Shown here one piece after another: positions 49,232 to 62,033 of a stretch of 64,000 bases of DNA (positions are counted from its first letter, which is position 1; every line of letters begins with the position of its first letter). Origin of the DNA: Henckelia pumila (Eukaryota > Streptophyta > Magnoliopsida > Lamiales > Gesneriaceae); assembly GCF_033568475.1 (NCBI RefSeq), contig NC_133123.1:128498930-128562929 (forward strand). Direction: 5' to 3'. Position numbers and translations under genes: made by a program. Below the pieces are notes generated by a model that searched no databases, had not been told where the DNA came from, and saw only the letters and a program-made list of their open reading frames with translations.

Positions 49232-49752
49232 TAGGGATGTAAATGAGACGAATAGTTCGCGAACAGTTTGGGTCTCGGCTCGTTAAAAGCTCGTTCGGGC
49301 TCGTTTAATGAGGCTCGTTAAGGCAAACGAACCAAGCTCGAGCTTTACAATATTCGGCTCGTTAGCTCGTGAACATGCTCGTTAATAGGCTCGTTAACAA
49401 GCTCGTAAGTCATCTCTTAGACGAAAAAATAATAGTATTGATATTTAATTTATAAATTTATACTTACTTATGAAAATTATTGAAAAATCTATAAAAATTA
49501 ATTTATTAGAATAAAATTTCAAATTTTAATAATAATATTATACTTTTTTCAAATATATAATTTAGTTTTTAATTAATTTAATGAATATTTAAATTTATAG
49601 TTTAAATATATTAAGCTCGTTTAGGCTCGATAAAAGCTCGAATAAGCTCGTGAGCCATGAATATATTCGTTAAATAAGCTCGGGCTCGGCTCGTTTATAA
49701 ATGAACCGAGCTTGAACATTCAAAAGCTCGGCTCGGCTCGTTTACGTCCCTA
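49232..49752. mobile_element. hAT-type non-autonomous element with perfect 8-bp duplication
   Basis: The ends TAGGGATGTAAATGAG and CTCGTTTACGTCCCTA are inverted repeats. ATCGGTGG flanks both sides (49224-49231 and 49753-49760). The body is built of GCTCGTT/AACGAGC words. There is no transposase. The 8-bp duplication and TAGGG ends place it in hAT. Confidence 0.85.
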
Positions 49753-49760
49753 ATCGGTGG

Positions 49761-50638
49761 TATCAACGATCTTGCGGAACTACTTTTTTTTTTCTTTCTT
49801 CTTTTTTTAATCATTTTTTTTTATGTACATGGGAGAGATCATCTATCCAAAGCAAGAGATTTTTTGCTTATTTCAATTTCGTGGATTTTTCATATACTGA
49901 TAAATCAATTAGAGTAAATCTCTTATAAGATGATATATATTATATCGGATCGATTTGATTCATATATAAACTGAAAAGTAACAACGTTGATATAAAAATA
50001 AATTTTTTTATGGATTTGGTAGGATTGAAGATTTGTCTCATAAAAAAATAACGGTCTCATAAAAATTTTGTGAATTAATTAATATCTATATGATTAATTA
50101 TGAATGCATTTAAGAAAATATTTATCAATGTACTAAAATATTCATCAACTTCTAGATTATTATTTATTGCATAATATATGCTCGTAGAGTCAAAATAGAC
50201 AAGAAGAATTGACCTTTGAGGTTTCAAGTGGTCGTAATTTAATGGTATGTTGGTTGAATTTCCTGTGGTCACTGGCCTAATATATAGCTAATAGCTTGTG
50301 CCATTATGGACCAAGTTGTTCTCTCTATATGTATTTTTTTCGAAGACAATTGGTCTATATTTTATTGCATTTGTATATTTATTATTTATTATGTAGCGTA
50401 TTTGAATTTGTACAAAATATGACCATAACTTACATATGACTGTAAGTCACCAGTTAGATATTTTCTGCGTATAATTTGTATGATACCATAATAAGGTTTT
50501 AATTTTTATATTTATATTTATTTAAGGTAAGTAGACAAAATTTGCCCAATTATGCGCGTACGGTGAATCATTCAACTTGACCTTTAATACTATCGGATTT
50601 AAGCTATTATTTATGATAGTCCGAAAGTTCACAAGGTC

Positions 50639-50679
<41 letters not shown>

Positions 50680-50761
50680 CTTAACAGTAAAAATTATTTA
50701 AATTGTTTTTATTATCTTTGTCAGTCAAAATTAATATACAATAGCCGTATACAAATTTAAT
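49761..50761. other. Intergenic DNA, no gene seen
   Basis: AT-rich with a long TA microsatellite near its end. No supported gene. Confidence 0.5.
50642..50677. repeat. (TA)n microsatellite
   Basis: About 36 bases of pure TA. Confidence 0.95.
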
Positions 50762-50770
50762 CAACTATAT

Positions 50771-51081
50771 GGAAAACTGTAATTTTGGTCTTGTATGTTT
50801 GTCATTTTGCGATTTTGGTCCTCCATGTTTTCATATTTCAGTTTTAGTCTTACATGTTTTGATTTTTGGCGATTTTCGTCTTTTTTTCGAAAATGCTTAT
50901 GTGTAATTGTACACGTCAGCTCCACATCAACACTGCATCGATGCCACATCAGCGCCACATCAGAAAAAAAATACTAAAATTACCAAAAAAATAAAAATAG
51001 CGAACTAAACTGAAATATGAAAATATAAATGATCGAAATCGCAAATTGGCAAACATATCGGATCAAAAAATCAATTTTCCC
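50771..51081. mobile_element. Mutator-like MITE with long inverted repeats
   Basis: About 80 bases at each end are inverted copies of each other (GGAAAACTGTAATTTTGG against GGGAAAATTGATTTTTTG inverted; both arms later share CATATTTCAGTTT). The 9-bp flanks CAACTATAT (50762-50770) and CAACTATAA (51082-51090) differ at one base, as expected of Mutator-type elements. The core holds repeated CCACATCAGC words. It is non-coding. Confidence 0.75.
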
Positions 51082-51291
51082 CAACTATAATTTAAGCTTG
51101 AAAACTTTTAAGTTGCATTTTAATTGAAGAATTTGGCTGGATTTGATTTCAAATTTACGGCTTAAATCCATTTAATTTTGTTCAAAAATTAGAATATAAA
51201 ATTAGAGGTTGCTCGAGTAAAAATTTGCCTCAATTTCAAATATATTATCAATTTAGTCGTTTGAAATTCATACACTTGATATGATATTATG

Positions 51292-51439
51292 GGAAAGCCT
51301 ATGCTACCCCAAGGGCATTGCCCTTGGGATGACGTGGCAGAGTATGATTGGTTAAAATACGTGGGGCCCACTAAATTTAACCAATCACGGATTGTCACGT
51401 CACCCCTAGGACAATGCCCTTGGGATAGCATAGACTTTT
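51292..51439. mobile_element. Short MITE folding as a near-complete hairpin
   Basis: The arms of about 45 bases are inverted repeats (GCCTATGCTACCCCAAGGGC with its complement ending GGGATAGCATAGAC), and each arm start itself holds CCAAGGGCATTGCCCTTGG. The 8-bp duplication ATATTATG flanks both sides (51284-51291 and 51440-51447). Confidence 0.75.
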
Positions 51440-51680
51440 ATATTATGTCATAAATCCAAAATTTTTCGTCTAAACACAACCAAAAAGGGCTAACTGAGGT
51501 TTGACTTATTTAAGTATTACAAAAAACTCATGTGAGAATATAACACCAAAGCTCCAGTGAGACGGTCTTACATTCTAAAAATATTATTTTTTATCGTAAA
51601 ATGGATAGAGTTCACACATCTCACGGATAAAAATTTATGAAATCAACCTTCTCACAAGAGACCTATTCCTCACGTATTTA

Positions 51681-51797
51681 GGTATTGTTTGAAAGAGCTT
51701 CTAGGAAGTACTTCTCAGTTTTTTTTTTAACAAAATTTCAATATTTTGTTAAGAAAAAATTGAAAAGTAATTTCTAAAAAATTTTTCAAATACTATC
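51681..51797. mobile_element. Tourist-like MITE, relative of the one in MIP2 intron 8
   Basis: The ends GGTATTGTTTGAAAGAGCTT and CAAATACTATC, flanked by TTA on both sides (51678-51680 and 51798-51800). The inner GCTTCTAGGAAGTACTTCTC is shared with 29234-29348. It is more diverged than that copy. Confidence 0.7.
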
Positions 51798-52143
51798 TTA
51801 GGCCAGTAGCCAATGGCCTTTTTCAGAGAGTGTTTTCATATATTAAAATTTTATGTGTCTAATAAATAAATAAAACACCTTTTAACAATAAAAAAAAATT
51901 ATGCAGATGGACATTCACTCAAACCAAACAAAAGTCCGAGAGCTCACATTATTGGACTGCCAAACCTAGGCTTCAAGTCAATGTTTCAAGTCCATAAAAG
52001 CAATTAAATTTTTTTTTTTTGAAGCAAAAGCAATTAAAACTTAAAAATCATTTCTGTCTTTTCGTTTTTCAGCTATTCCAAAGGCCAATAGTAGATAGGG
52101 AGATTCATTTAGAAAGTGTTTGCAATAGATTGTGATTCATTTA

Positions 52144-52477
52144 AGAAGTGTTTGCAATAGATTATGATTTTGTAGAAGTGATTAATTTATAGATTATAAA
52201 AAAATTAAGAAAAATCAAAAGTTGGTAGTATTTGGAAACAAATGTGAAAATCTAAAAATCAAAGTTGGATAGTGTTTGATAAATAAGTGATTAGAATGAT
52301 TTTAGCAATGACCTTCTTAATCACTTTTGGAGAATCATAATCATCACATGACTAGCTTTTGAATTTCAATTAAGTTAAGCATAAACTAATACATAATCTA
52401 AGTTTAAGAAACATACAAAAATGATTTTTTAAGCCAAAAGCTAATAATCACTTTTTTTAGTGATTGTAAACACTCCC
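52144..52477. mobile_element. Possible Harbinger-like MITE with duplicated 5' end
   Basis: The ends AGAAGTGTTTGC and GTAAACACTCCC are imperfect inverted repeats, with TTA on both sides (52141-52143 and 52478-52480). A 32-bp direct duplication (52104-52135 and 52136-52167) repeats the left end. The call is tentative. Confidence 0.45.
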
Positions 52478-52480
52478 TTA

Positions 52481-54938
52481 ATCCAAACCGAAACTGCGGT
52501 TAACTAAGCCGTAATTCACCCGAAATATAAAATCGAACCGAATTTCACAGTTCAATTCAAATTCGGTTTAATTTTTAGTTTGACCGAATTTTCGTTTTTT
52601 AAATTTCTATTTATTTAATATTAATAAAAATAAATGAAAAAATGATTATTTTAAAAAAAACGGTTTTTGGTTTTATTTGGTTAATCGAGCCAAAACAACC
52701 GAAAATCACACCGAATTTATGATTCAATTTTCGATTCAAATAAATTTTTAATTTCGACTCGATTCGAACGGTAAACCCAAACAATCCGATAATAGGCCCA
52801 ATAGGACAAATAATTCATGTACTTTTTACGGAAAAAGTATATTTCATTGTACGCATTTATATCCTTTCTATGAGACTATCCTCTTCTAACTTTAATATAT
52901 GTAACATATTTTTTAAAATGCCATTTTAATTTTTAAATTTTAGAAACGAGATTTAAATAAAACCTAGTGTGATTTACCCGACTAGATTAATTTGCATGCT
53001 ATTACGTTAGTTTTGGGGTTTACCCAGTACACACCATAAAATACCGACCAAACGTCAAAAAAATAAAATCTTATGTGAGAATAATGAACAATGGCCGGAG
53101 TAGATGAAATTTGAACGCCCGCAAAATTGAGCGTTAGGCCGTAAGCTTTGATCGAAGTCGTACATAATCAAGGTGTCTCGTCAAACATTTGAATGTCGCC
53201 AAATTAAACGTTAAACACGAATGTCAACAAATTATCGTACTTTTCTCGACCAAAATGCACCGCACCCATGTAAAAAGTCGTAAACATATAAAATTTCGTA
53301 AAAAATTATTAATAATAGACCTAAGATATCTTCCACTTAAAAAAAAAAAAAAAAAAGCATATCTAACTCATGTGATATAAAAAAAAAAGATCGAACACAT
53401 TTACTATATTTTTAAAGGGTTTTATTTGACTGATTCTCGAATATATGAAGTTTTAATGCAATTTATCTTACAGGAGTTTTTCACTTTTTGGAAATTGTTC
53501 TAATTATAAAATTTTTTATGTCAACATCCCATTCTTTAAAGTCATATACACTTGAAAAAGTTGTTTGCATTAGCCCATTAATTAGATGACACAAGAGACC
53601 AAGGAAATGTCAAAATATGTGACGTTGAAATGGATCAAAAAGTCAAGAAATATTAATAATGGACATGGCTTTATGTTTTGGTTGCCTATCACATCCCACT
53701 ATCAACGATTCTCAACGGTATATTTGTACACACGATAAGATAGAAAGGAACCATGAGTTAGAGGTGGGAATTTTAAACCACTATTTTACAATGGTACAAA
53801 AACTAATTTCTTCTTGACAATAATTTTGAAAAAAAACTATCTAGCTTTCGTAACACAATAGATGATGCATTATTTGTTTTCAAGCTCAAAGTAGATCAAC
53901 GGTGGCCTAGCTCAAATGAGCGACTCAACTAGTTTAGCACGAGTGATGCCAATCCGACGCGCAGCCAACATGCAAGTCTAAAGAATGAAGATATATGGGT
54001 GAAGTAAGAAGAATCAAACTGTGTACAAGAACGGGATGCAAGAAGTTACAGTCATCTCACGCAAATACAAATATTTTTCAAATAAACAAATTTCGCATCC
54101 AAAATAGTAAATACACCGAGATCCTAGTTAACTTCATGATTATGATGCACGCTTTCAAGAAACAAAATTACATATGATTACCAGTGTAATTCATCTGCAG
54201 ATAAGGTGAACAAAAACGGTGGAATAAAAAATGCGAATGAAGCTATAAAAATCCCACAAGAGACAAGACTGAAAAAGGAGACAATATAAACTTGCCTTGA
54301 AATGAACTTTTGTTGTTCGTAAATCAATGGTATATCAGTATAGTAAGGATGAATGAGGGTGTCCCTAGAGCAGTGGGAAAGCAACTGAATAACAAGTAAC
54401 ATGTAGGCGCCTTCACAAGAAACTAAGATCACCGTCATCATAGCACCACAAGCCATGGCTATACAGGTACATCATTTGAAAAACAAAACTAAAATTTTAC
54501 ATATCTGGACTGGATATGGATCGAGCTTACAATTACCTCGTGATTTTAACATAACTAGCCTCGGCTACCAGCACTCAGAAGCAACCCAAGGATAAGAACT
54601 CGAACTGTAAGTTTAAAAATCCTCCCTGCAGTCCAGTTAATCCTGGCAGTGAAAAAAAAGAAAAGAAGAAGAATCGGGGGGAAACCCAAAAAAGAAAAAA
54701 AAAAATTTTAAAAAAAGAAAAAAGGTATTTCAGTAGAATTAACACGAGAATAAGGAGTAACCGAAAAAAGATCAAGATTGTTGAGAAGTGAAGCCCATGT
54801 GTGTCAAAAATCTCAGAAACTGAATGACAATATTCACATGTGAACATATTTAAAAACGATATCCAAAAGTTAATTGTGTAGGCAGGATTGTACAAGTTAT
54901 TAACCTACTGTAAAGTTATGGGGGGTAGGAAATGGAAA
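52481..54938. other. Intergenic DNA and 3' flank of the Msp1 gene
   Basis: No supported gene. 52486-52790 is rich in AACCGAA/TTCGGTT words typical of degenerate hAT-type debris. A poly(A) run lies at 53339-53356. 54650-54730 is a purine-rich run that is pyrimidine-rich on the gene strand. A 92-codon hydrophobic frame at 54178-54456 (minus) has no family I recognise. Confidence 0.5.
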
Positions 54939-57900
54939 TTAAGGATCTTGAGCATCTGTCTCTAGGTTCAAAATTTGAGAAACCACAAGCTTAGAAAGCT
55001 CATTAATGGCGGCTTGGACCTGATAATCGTCTGATTCTCTTAGTGGTGACCATCCTGATGATTGTGAGTTAAATCGGCTATATTCACTTGCAGCAATTTT
55101 TGTTTTTGTGGTTGTAGCAATGACCCTCTCCAAGTCTACTGTTGATAATGGCCTTGGCTCCTGAAAAGAATAACAGCGCCAAGATGAGAGAAAAATGTTT
55201 GACATGAAGCTCAAAATAACATGGATCTCAGGCAACAGGCTAATTTACAAGAACTCAAATGTTACGTAGCATTTTAATTTATCAAGTCGAACATGCCACA
55301 CTATGGGCTAGCTATGCATAAAGAAGAAATTGACAAAGCAGTTATTAAGTTACTAGTTCTATCTGCATCAAAATTATAAGGGAAACCTTGGAAAAAACCC
55401 TAAACTTGCATCTTCCAGTGGAACTTGAAAAGAAGAGCTCAGAGTGATGCTGAAGGGAAATAAGTAAGCAAGAAAGAAAGCAATAGAATAAATAACTGAC
55501 CGAAGATGGTTTTCCACTCTTCTCATCATCAAGTAGTTCTCGGATAGGCAAATAGGCGGCTTTTTTACAGAGCTCAAGAAGATCTGAACCCGTGTATCCA
55601 TCACAGAGAGAGGCTATGCGATCATAATCAATGCCATCTTCTATTTTCTCATTCTTCAATATAACCTTCAATATTGCAGCTCTTTCCCGACGATCAGGAA
55701 TCCCAATTTCAAATGCTTGAGGAAGTCTTCTAAGAATTGCTTCATCGAGTTCCGATGGACGATTGGTAGCAGCTAGTACCATCACCTGTGCATTCCCTGA
55801 ATTAACAAAAACATGTCATGTCAACTGAGAACCATTCAACTCCTTAAACAACTAATATTAACACATTGGTATCACCTTATCTAGCTCGTAACATCGTTCT
55901 GACTAGAAAAAACTCAAAGAATAAAGTGGGAGACTCCATATTTTTATGAAATTATGGAAGAACTTACGATCAGTGGTGAAACCATCCCACAAAGCCATAA
56001 ACTCGGTCTTCATGTTTGTTAGCGCTTCATGATCAGTAGTTTTGCGCTGGCCCAAGAAACTATCCACTTCATCAATGAAAATAATAGCTGGCTGGAGCTT
56101 GTATGCCAAGGTGAATACTGCAGACACTGCAGATAAAAACCAGTTCAAATCCAAATTCCAATTATCATGAAACATAATTTGTAATTTCAGTGTCGAAAAT
56201 TTTGCAAGACTTGAAATAAAATAAATAAAAAAACTTCTGTTATGATAAATAAAGAAACACGACTCAATTTTATAAAGTAAAAAAATCCTCGAAATGGATA
56301 ACAAAAACATCCTCTGACCCACAAACCCCATGCCATGCCACCAATTATTTCTTTCATCCGTTCAAATAAATGGGGTAAAAATTTCAAAATGATTCAAATG
56401 GTCCTGAGTCCTACAGAAGATACACTATCCATCATTCATTACCATGACAAATATATAGCTGAACTGGAACATGAAAACTCATCTTTCACAATTGCCTCGA
56501 AGTCGCAAAGAGCAACCAAGCATTAAATTGCATTATATTATGTTTGATACGTTAGCTGCTTATAGGCACGACTTCAAGGTATTACACGCTAATCAGAATA
56601 TGTCACACAATAAAACATACTGATGCAGGGAATATAAGCAGATGAGAAAAAGAACCTTAATAGATGTTATTTCCTATGTACACACCTAGTTTCTGTGCAT
56701 CACCAAACCATTTGCTCATTAGATTTGATATTCTCACATTGATAAAAGCAGCTCCAGACTCTTTTGCAATCGCTTTGGCAAGCATTGTCTTCCCAGTGCC
56801 TGGCGGTCCATACAGCAAAACACCTTTCTGTGGGCAAAGAAGTTTCCCACGAGAAAACAGCTCAGGTCTTCGCAGAGGAAGAATAACTAGTTCATATAAT
56901 GACTGCTTAATGGCATCCAATCCCCCAATCGAGCCAAATTTCACATCAATATGGTCAGGGTTGACCACATCACAGGCCACAACATCCTGTATTTCATTGA
57001 AACAAGAAAACAATAATCAATAAGCAAAAAGCATGTATACTTAAGACATACATAGCCTGTAACTAATCTCAACAGATGGAAATCAAGGTAGTCTGAATCA
57101 TCTGACCATAAATCTATTATAAGGTTCAGGCAATATTAATCAAATTTGCACAATAGGCAAAATAATAACTAGGATGAAAATTATAGTTCTGCCTAGCAAA
57201 GAAAGTCTACACAAAATGATAGTTGTAATTAGAAAATCAGTTCATAATGGCTATTTCAAATAAAAATAAATCATGGAATATTTTCTCCAAGACTACAACA
57301 ATGCATCATCAACAGTAGGAAGGTAAGTTGAAGCCAAGACCAGATGGGGGAATTCTCATAACATTTATAAAGTCAGCACTTCAAATCCGCATGGAAATCC
57401 ACACTTAAATCATCACCTACTCAACTTATCCATGTTAAAAGTCGTATCAAGAAAGTAAACCCACATCAAAGGATTCTCAATCACAATATTTTCTCCTTGT
57501 GACATCTGTAACACTAGATGCGTTAAATATCTTCAACAATTGTTAATGTCTGCTGCTTGCATAGAATTTATCGAGGCAATAGATTTATCTGAATCACATC
57601 CATATAAAGTGATTTTGAAACTTGTAATTTCGCAAGATGATATTTTTGTCATGGGAAAGTTCTCTAGTCTATATATTTAATAAAGAATTTCAGTATCTCT
57701 GCTCCAAATGATTAAAAAAAATGTCATCAAACTCACATTTATATGGAGATTTTGAAACACAATTTGGAAAGATAGGATCTCGTAATGTAAAAGTTCTACA
57801 AAAATGAACTTTGGAATCCCAACTTCAAACAAACATATTCCACCAAAAATTTCTATAATTTGAGAAGGTAGGACCTTGTCATCTGTAAGTTTTCTAATTA

Positions 57901-58685
57901 TGACCTTCAGAATCCAACTTCAAACAAACACATGCCACCTAAACTGTAGAAACCTTGCGGTTGAATTCAAAACTAAACTTAAAAATGAGAAAATAAATGG
58001 TGCCAAAGGTATCAGGATGCTAAATGAAGAACCATCGAATAACATGAAATATCGTAACGGTACAAGGACATGCCAGTACAGAATATTGAATCACAAGCCC
58101 AAATGCAATGCAAATTCCAAACAACATAACTTTACCATTTATTTACATAACCTACTTGCTATCCTCTTTATCTAGCTCTTGGAAAAAATCTGCTCAGGCA
58201 CCAAGCAAGATAACAACAACACTTTTCACAAACTCAAAAGCTCCAACCGAGACAATAACTACACTTTCAGATACATAATCAAGTTTCCACATCAATTACG
58301 CTTCAGACAAACCGAAATTATTACCACCAAATTATATGGTCGTCGTTGTACTATATTCTTCCTAAATCTAATACATGGTACGCAAAGAAAAACAGCAGAA
58401 AATCTTCAACAGAGAGTACACAATTCTAAAGCAATTTAAAAAAAAAACTTTCCCCAAATCTCGAAAGAAAAAAAAACCCATTGTAACCTCATATGGATTT
58501 GTAGGCAGAAGAGGTCGGCCCAAACGCTTCGCGAGTTCCTTCTTCTGCTCCAGAGCTTTCTTGGAGGCTTCGTAATTGGGGTCGAGATGTTTGAGTCCCA
58601 CGACCAACACCAAACAGCTAAGCGCGGCGCTCGCGGCGTATAGAATCAATTGTTGCACCAATTTCGTCTCCGAACCGCTTCCCAT
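54939..58685 (-). CDS. Msp1/ATAD1-type AAA-ATPase
   Basis: Five exons on the minus strand: 58685-58488, 56986-56686, 56126-55968, 55796-55501, 55160-54939. All junctions are GT-AG and in phase, giving 391 residues. An N-terminal transmembrane segment (about 11-31, LILYAASAALSCLVLVVGL) is followed by a basic linker and one AAA+ domain: Walker A GPPGTGKT (126-133), pore loop SKWFG (157-161), Walker B IIFIDEVD (181-188) and sensor 1 asparagine (N231). Msp1/ATAD1 pulls mislocalised tail-anchored proteins out of the mitochondrial outer membrane and peroxisomes. The close Arabidopsis relatives are At4g27680 and At5g53540. No damage is visible. Intron 1 is 1.5 kb with no recognised insertion. Confidence 0.92.
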
Positions 58686-59588
58686 TTCTCCTTTATTTAT
58701 CGAATCCCAATTCTTGGATGATTTTGGAAAAGAGACTCTGCGGAGAAATCTGAGGCCGAGGCGGATTAGAGAAGACGGGTAGGTACCTTTCGCTCACGGT
58801 ATCATATCATTCAACGTAATTGCCATTTTAATATTCCATCTATTTTATACAAATTAAACTAATTTTAACAAATTTCTAATTCTAATAAAATAACTAGAAA
58901 ACAAGAAATTTGATTGTAAATTTCCTTCCCCAACAATTTTTTTGATATATGTGAAAAAGACAAACTAGTCTTGTATTTGTGAATTGTGATGAAGTTGGAT
59001 TTTGTTACAACTGTGATGATGTCGAAATTTTCCTCCGGGTTCGGTCTTTTACCATGTCTAGATAGGGTTCGGCCCAGTGAGTTCAGCAGCTAGGGCTTGA
59101 GTCAAGGGCTCTTCCCTTTGTCTTGAATAGGTCTATCTAACTTGAATTGGTACATAGCGCATTATCGAATGAGCTTTGTATTGTCTTAAATCCTGTCTCA
59201 TAACAATAGTTGATGATTTTTTACCCATGTTCCCTGATTATGGGTTGTCGGATTCGGGTCGGACCATACCCAATTATTTATGGAGGTATCAATAGTACCT
59301 CCCTTTATGGTCTAAAAGAAGTATCAAGTTTATACCAAGTGATCTGGTTGGATCCCGAACCGAGTAGGAAAAATTTTCTCCGCACAGATCATATCTCGAA
59401 TAGGAGTATAACTGTGAGTTTTCTATAAATCGTGTTCCCAAGCTGGAATTAACAAGTATGGGTCATATTTCCGAGGCTGAAATATGACAAAATTTTTCAA
59501 AGTACTAAACATATTCCCGAGATGGAATATAACAAAATTTTGCTTAAGCATTAAACATATTCCCTAACTGGAAACATGATTTAAAGAT
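58686..59588. other. Upstream region of the Msp1 gene and intergenic DNA
   Basis: 58686-58800 should be the 5' leader of the Msp1 gene. No clear TATA box was found. 59460-59575 holds three degenerate units of about 45 bp ('catattcccgagatggaatataac...'). No other gene was seen. Confidence 0.5.
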
Positions 59589-59936
59589 TGTAGTGACCCG
59601 CGTCGTGATCACCTACTAATCAGAAGTTTAAGCATGTATTTAACTTAAATAAACATAATAAGAGAAATGACAGCGGAAAATCTTAAAGATATATAGCCCC
59701 AAGATAATTAAATCTTAAATACAACCAAATCGAATAAATACCAATTAAAATCTTAATCTAAAACTCTTCTGAAGACTCCTGTTATCAAGCCCTGGTCACC
59801 GACCAACTACAATTCTTGCTCCTGATCCACCTGCAAACCTGCCTCGTCGAATGGGGTGTCCGAGATAAAAGCAAGGACGTGAGCGCTAACGCTCAGTACG
59901 TAAAGTATTGAATATACAGGTCTATATGATGCATGC
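59589..59936 (-). repeat. Truncated LTR related to the 7203-14068 element
   Basis: It begins TGTAGTGACCC and shares ordered blocks with the LTR at 12647: CTAATCAGA, GTCGAATGGGGTGTCC and the 'gacgtgagcgctaacgctca' region. It is cut at 59936 by the start of another LTR. Confidence 0.7.
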
Positions 59937-62028
59937 TGTAACGCCCCGTTTTTATCTTAAATGAGTTTATTTGAGTTAATCAGAGATTACAGAGTTCTCG
60001 AGCCGGTTTGATTTTGATCAGGGTTCTTTTTGCAAATTTTGGAAATTTCAGGAACTAAAATGCAAATAGGGGATTTAATATATTATCTACACTTGATTTT
60101 TTATTTCACAAGTCACCTCCTTCCTCCTCCCAACCGTGAGCCTCCATTGAAGACGCCTCTTGGAGCTTTTGAGCTTTCAAAATCCAGTCCGAGCTCGATC
60201 CGTCCGTTAGAAATTAATTCTGAAGGCAGATTAGCGATCACTGCTGCGAGAGCTTCGTTCTATCGTAAGTTCTTCTCCGATCCGATACATTCTAGTTTTT
60301 GGATGTTGTTAGAATCGTTCTAGATTCGAGTATGTTGTTCTCTACAGAGTTCTGATAGTTTATTATCTGTCGGTTTTGAATTAGAGCGACGTTCGGAATT
60401 GTTATGATTTTTGGAAGTATTATTCGAAAATGTGGGTTTTGAGATTTGTTGGGTTTGTCTTGTTGTTGTGGTTTTAGCATTGAATTGAGTAGATATCAGT
60501 ATTGAACTGCTGTCTGCGTTGCTGGTTTGTTCAGTTTATAGCCGTTATGCCGTTGGTTTGAGTTTTGAGGGTTTCGAACCGTTTTTGAGTTGTTAAACGT
60601 GGCTTGTAAGTTGGTCTTTGTTGTTGATCAATCTCTTGTATCTGAACAGATTCGTTGGAGTGTTTCGAGCCCTGTGTTAGCAGCATTGTTCGTCGAGAGT
60701 TGGACGAAGAACGGTAAAGAGATTTCCTTGAACCGTTGTTTGTTGTTGAGGTTGTCTAGTTGTTGATACAATCTCTTTTGTAGCTTATCCAGAGTTGGAG
60801 CTACTGCATTGAGAGGTAAAAGCAGTCATCGTAGCGGGATAGCATACTCGGGACTGTTGGTTCTCGAGTTTCCCTTTTTAAATCACATATTGCATTGATA
60901 CTTGTTCTAGCACGTGGAACTCGTAATTGTTGATTGATTGGGTTTTGTTTTGTGGCTTATGTTTATGTTTCTGTTATGCATTCATCTTGAGCCTACTTTG
61001 ATTTCAGCGGGCAGAACCGCCCTTTTTGTTAGACGTTTGGGAACTATGATTGAGTGGCCTATGTCGTAGTATTTCGCCTAGTGCTAGCATACTCGTTATG
61101 GTTGCTCAAAGTCTAGAGGAGTGGGATACGTGGCACCACCTCGATTGGGAGAGTCGGTGAGTCGTTACGTGATCTCATCCTCGGGATCCCAAAAGCAGAG
61201 CAATACTCCCGTGTTTATCAGAATCGATATCCTGGTTTTAAAGACATGCATATCATTAACTTCGACTTGAATATGTGGTTTGATAGCATGTTGTATATCC
61301 ATTACTTGATATGTTGCTTTTACTGAGATTATCATTCTCACCGGTTATCCGGTTGTTGCTTTGTTTTGTATGTGTACTTGGCAACAGGTGGGGCAGGAAC
61401 AAGTCAGAAGAGGCATGGTTAGCTTCGAGGGCAAGTAGTAGAAGTGAGACTCGGTTTAGAAGTCGAATTAGCATGTTTATCTAGTTTAAGAATGAAGCAT
61501 GTTAGAACTCGAACTTGATATATGTTTTGTTATTCGAATTAGTTTGTATTCGGATTGTAATCTAAAATCGAAGTATGTTGTTGTTGTATCGATTTAGACT
61601 TCTGGTTGTTTTTAGGCCTTCTGAAAGCATGACTTGTTATGGCATGTTTCCCTACACCCTGTTATTGTAATTATATTTGAAGGCATGTCGGACCAAGCGC
61701 GGAATTCCCTTTTCTTTTTCTGAAGCCTGAGCATTTCTGCCCAGGCCTTCCGCGCGCGGGCGAGGCGTTCCTCGCGCGCGCGCGAGGCCTCCGTTGGGCC
61801 TCTGAAGGGTTTGCCCGCGCGCGCGCGAGCTTGGTGCCTCGCGCGGGCACGAGCCTTTGGTTGGTCTCGGAATCGTTTGACCGCGCGCGCGCGAGCTTGG
61901 TACCTCGCGCGGGCGCGGGTCTTTTAAAAAAAAAAAAAAAAAAACTTTTGAATTGTTTTATTCTTGGATTCTTGTTCGCTTACTTGTTGTTTAATCCGAG
62001 ATTAGTGGTTTAGAATCGAGGTCTCACA
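59937..62028 (+). repeat. 5' LTR of a Ty3/gypsy element
   Basis: It runs from TGTAACGCCCCG to GGTCTCACA, 2092 bp, and is followed by a primer site. The last 280 bases include a CpG-rich tract of GCGCGC-type inverted repeats (about 61749-61920) and a poly(A) run. The 3' LTR lies beyond the window, so the LTR is identified by ends and primer site alone. Confidence 0.8.
61749..61920. repeat. CpG-rich alternating GC repeat in gypsy LTR
   Basis: Repeated units such as GCCCGCGCGCGCGCGAGCTTGGTNCCTCGCGCGGGC, each an inverted repeat around a short spacer, at least three times. Alternating CG runs can form Z-DNA and are heavy methylation targets. Confidence 0.7.
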
Positions 62029-62033
62029 TTAAG

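Noticed and set aside
52486-52790. AACCGAA/TTCGGTT-rich block as a third hAT-type element
   Set aside because: No matching inverted ends or target duplication could be placed, so it is left as unassigned repeat debris.
54178-54456. 92-codon hydrophobic open frame downstream of the Msp1 gene on the same strand
   Set aside because: No family recognised, no splice context tying it to the gene, and it lies among AT-rich intergenic DNA. A chance frame is more likely.
55374-56387. Several frames of 66-146 codons across the Msp1 gene introns
   Set aside because: They are read-through of exons into introns or shifted frames; the GT-AG exon chain explains the region.
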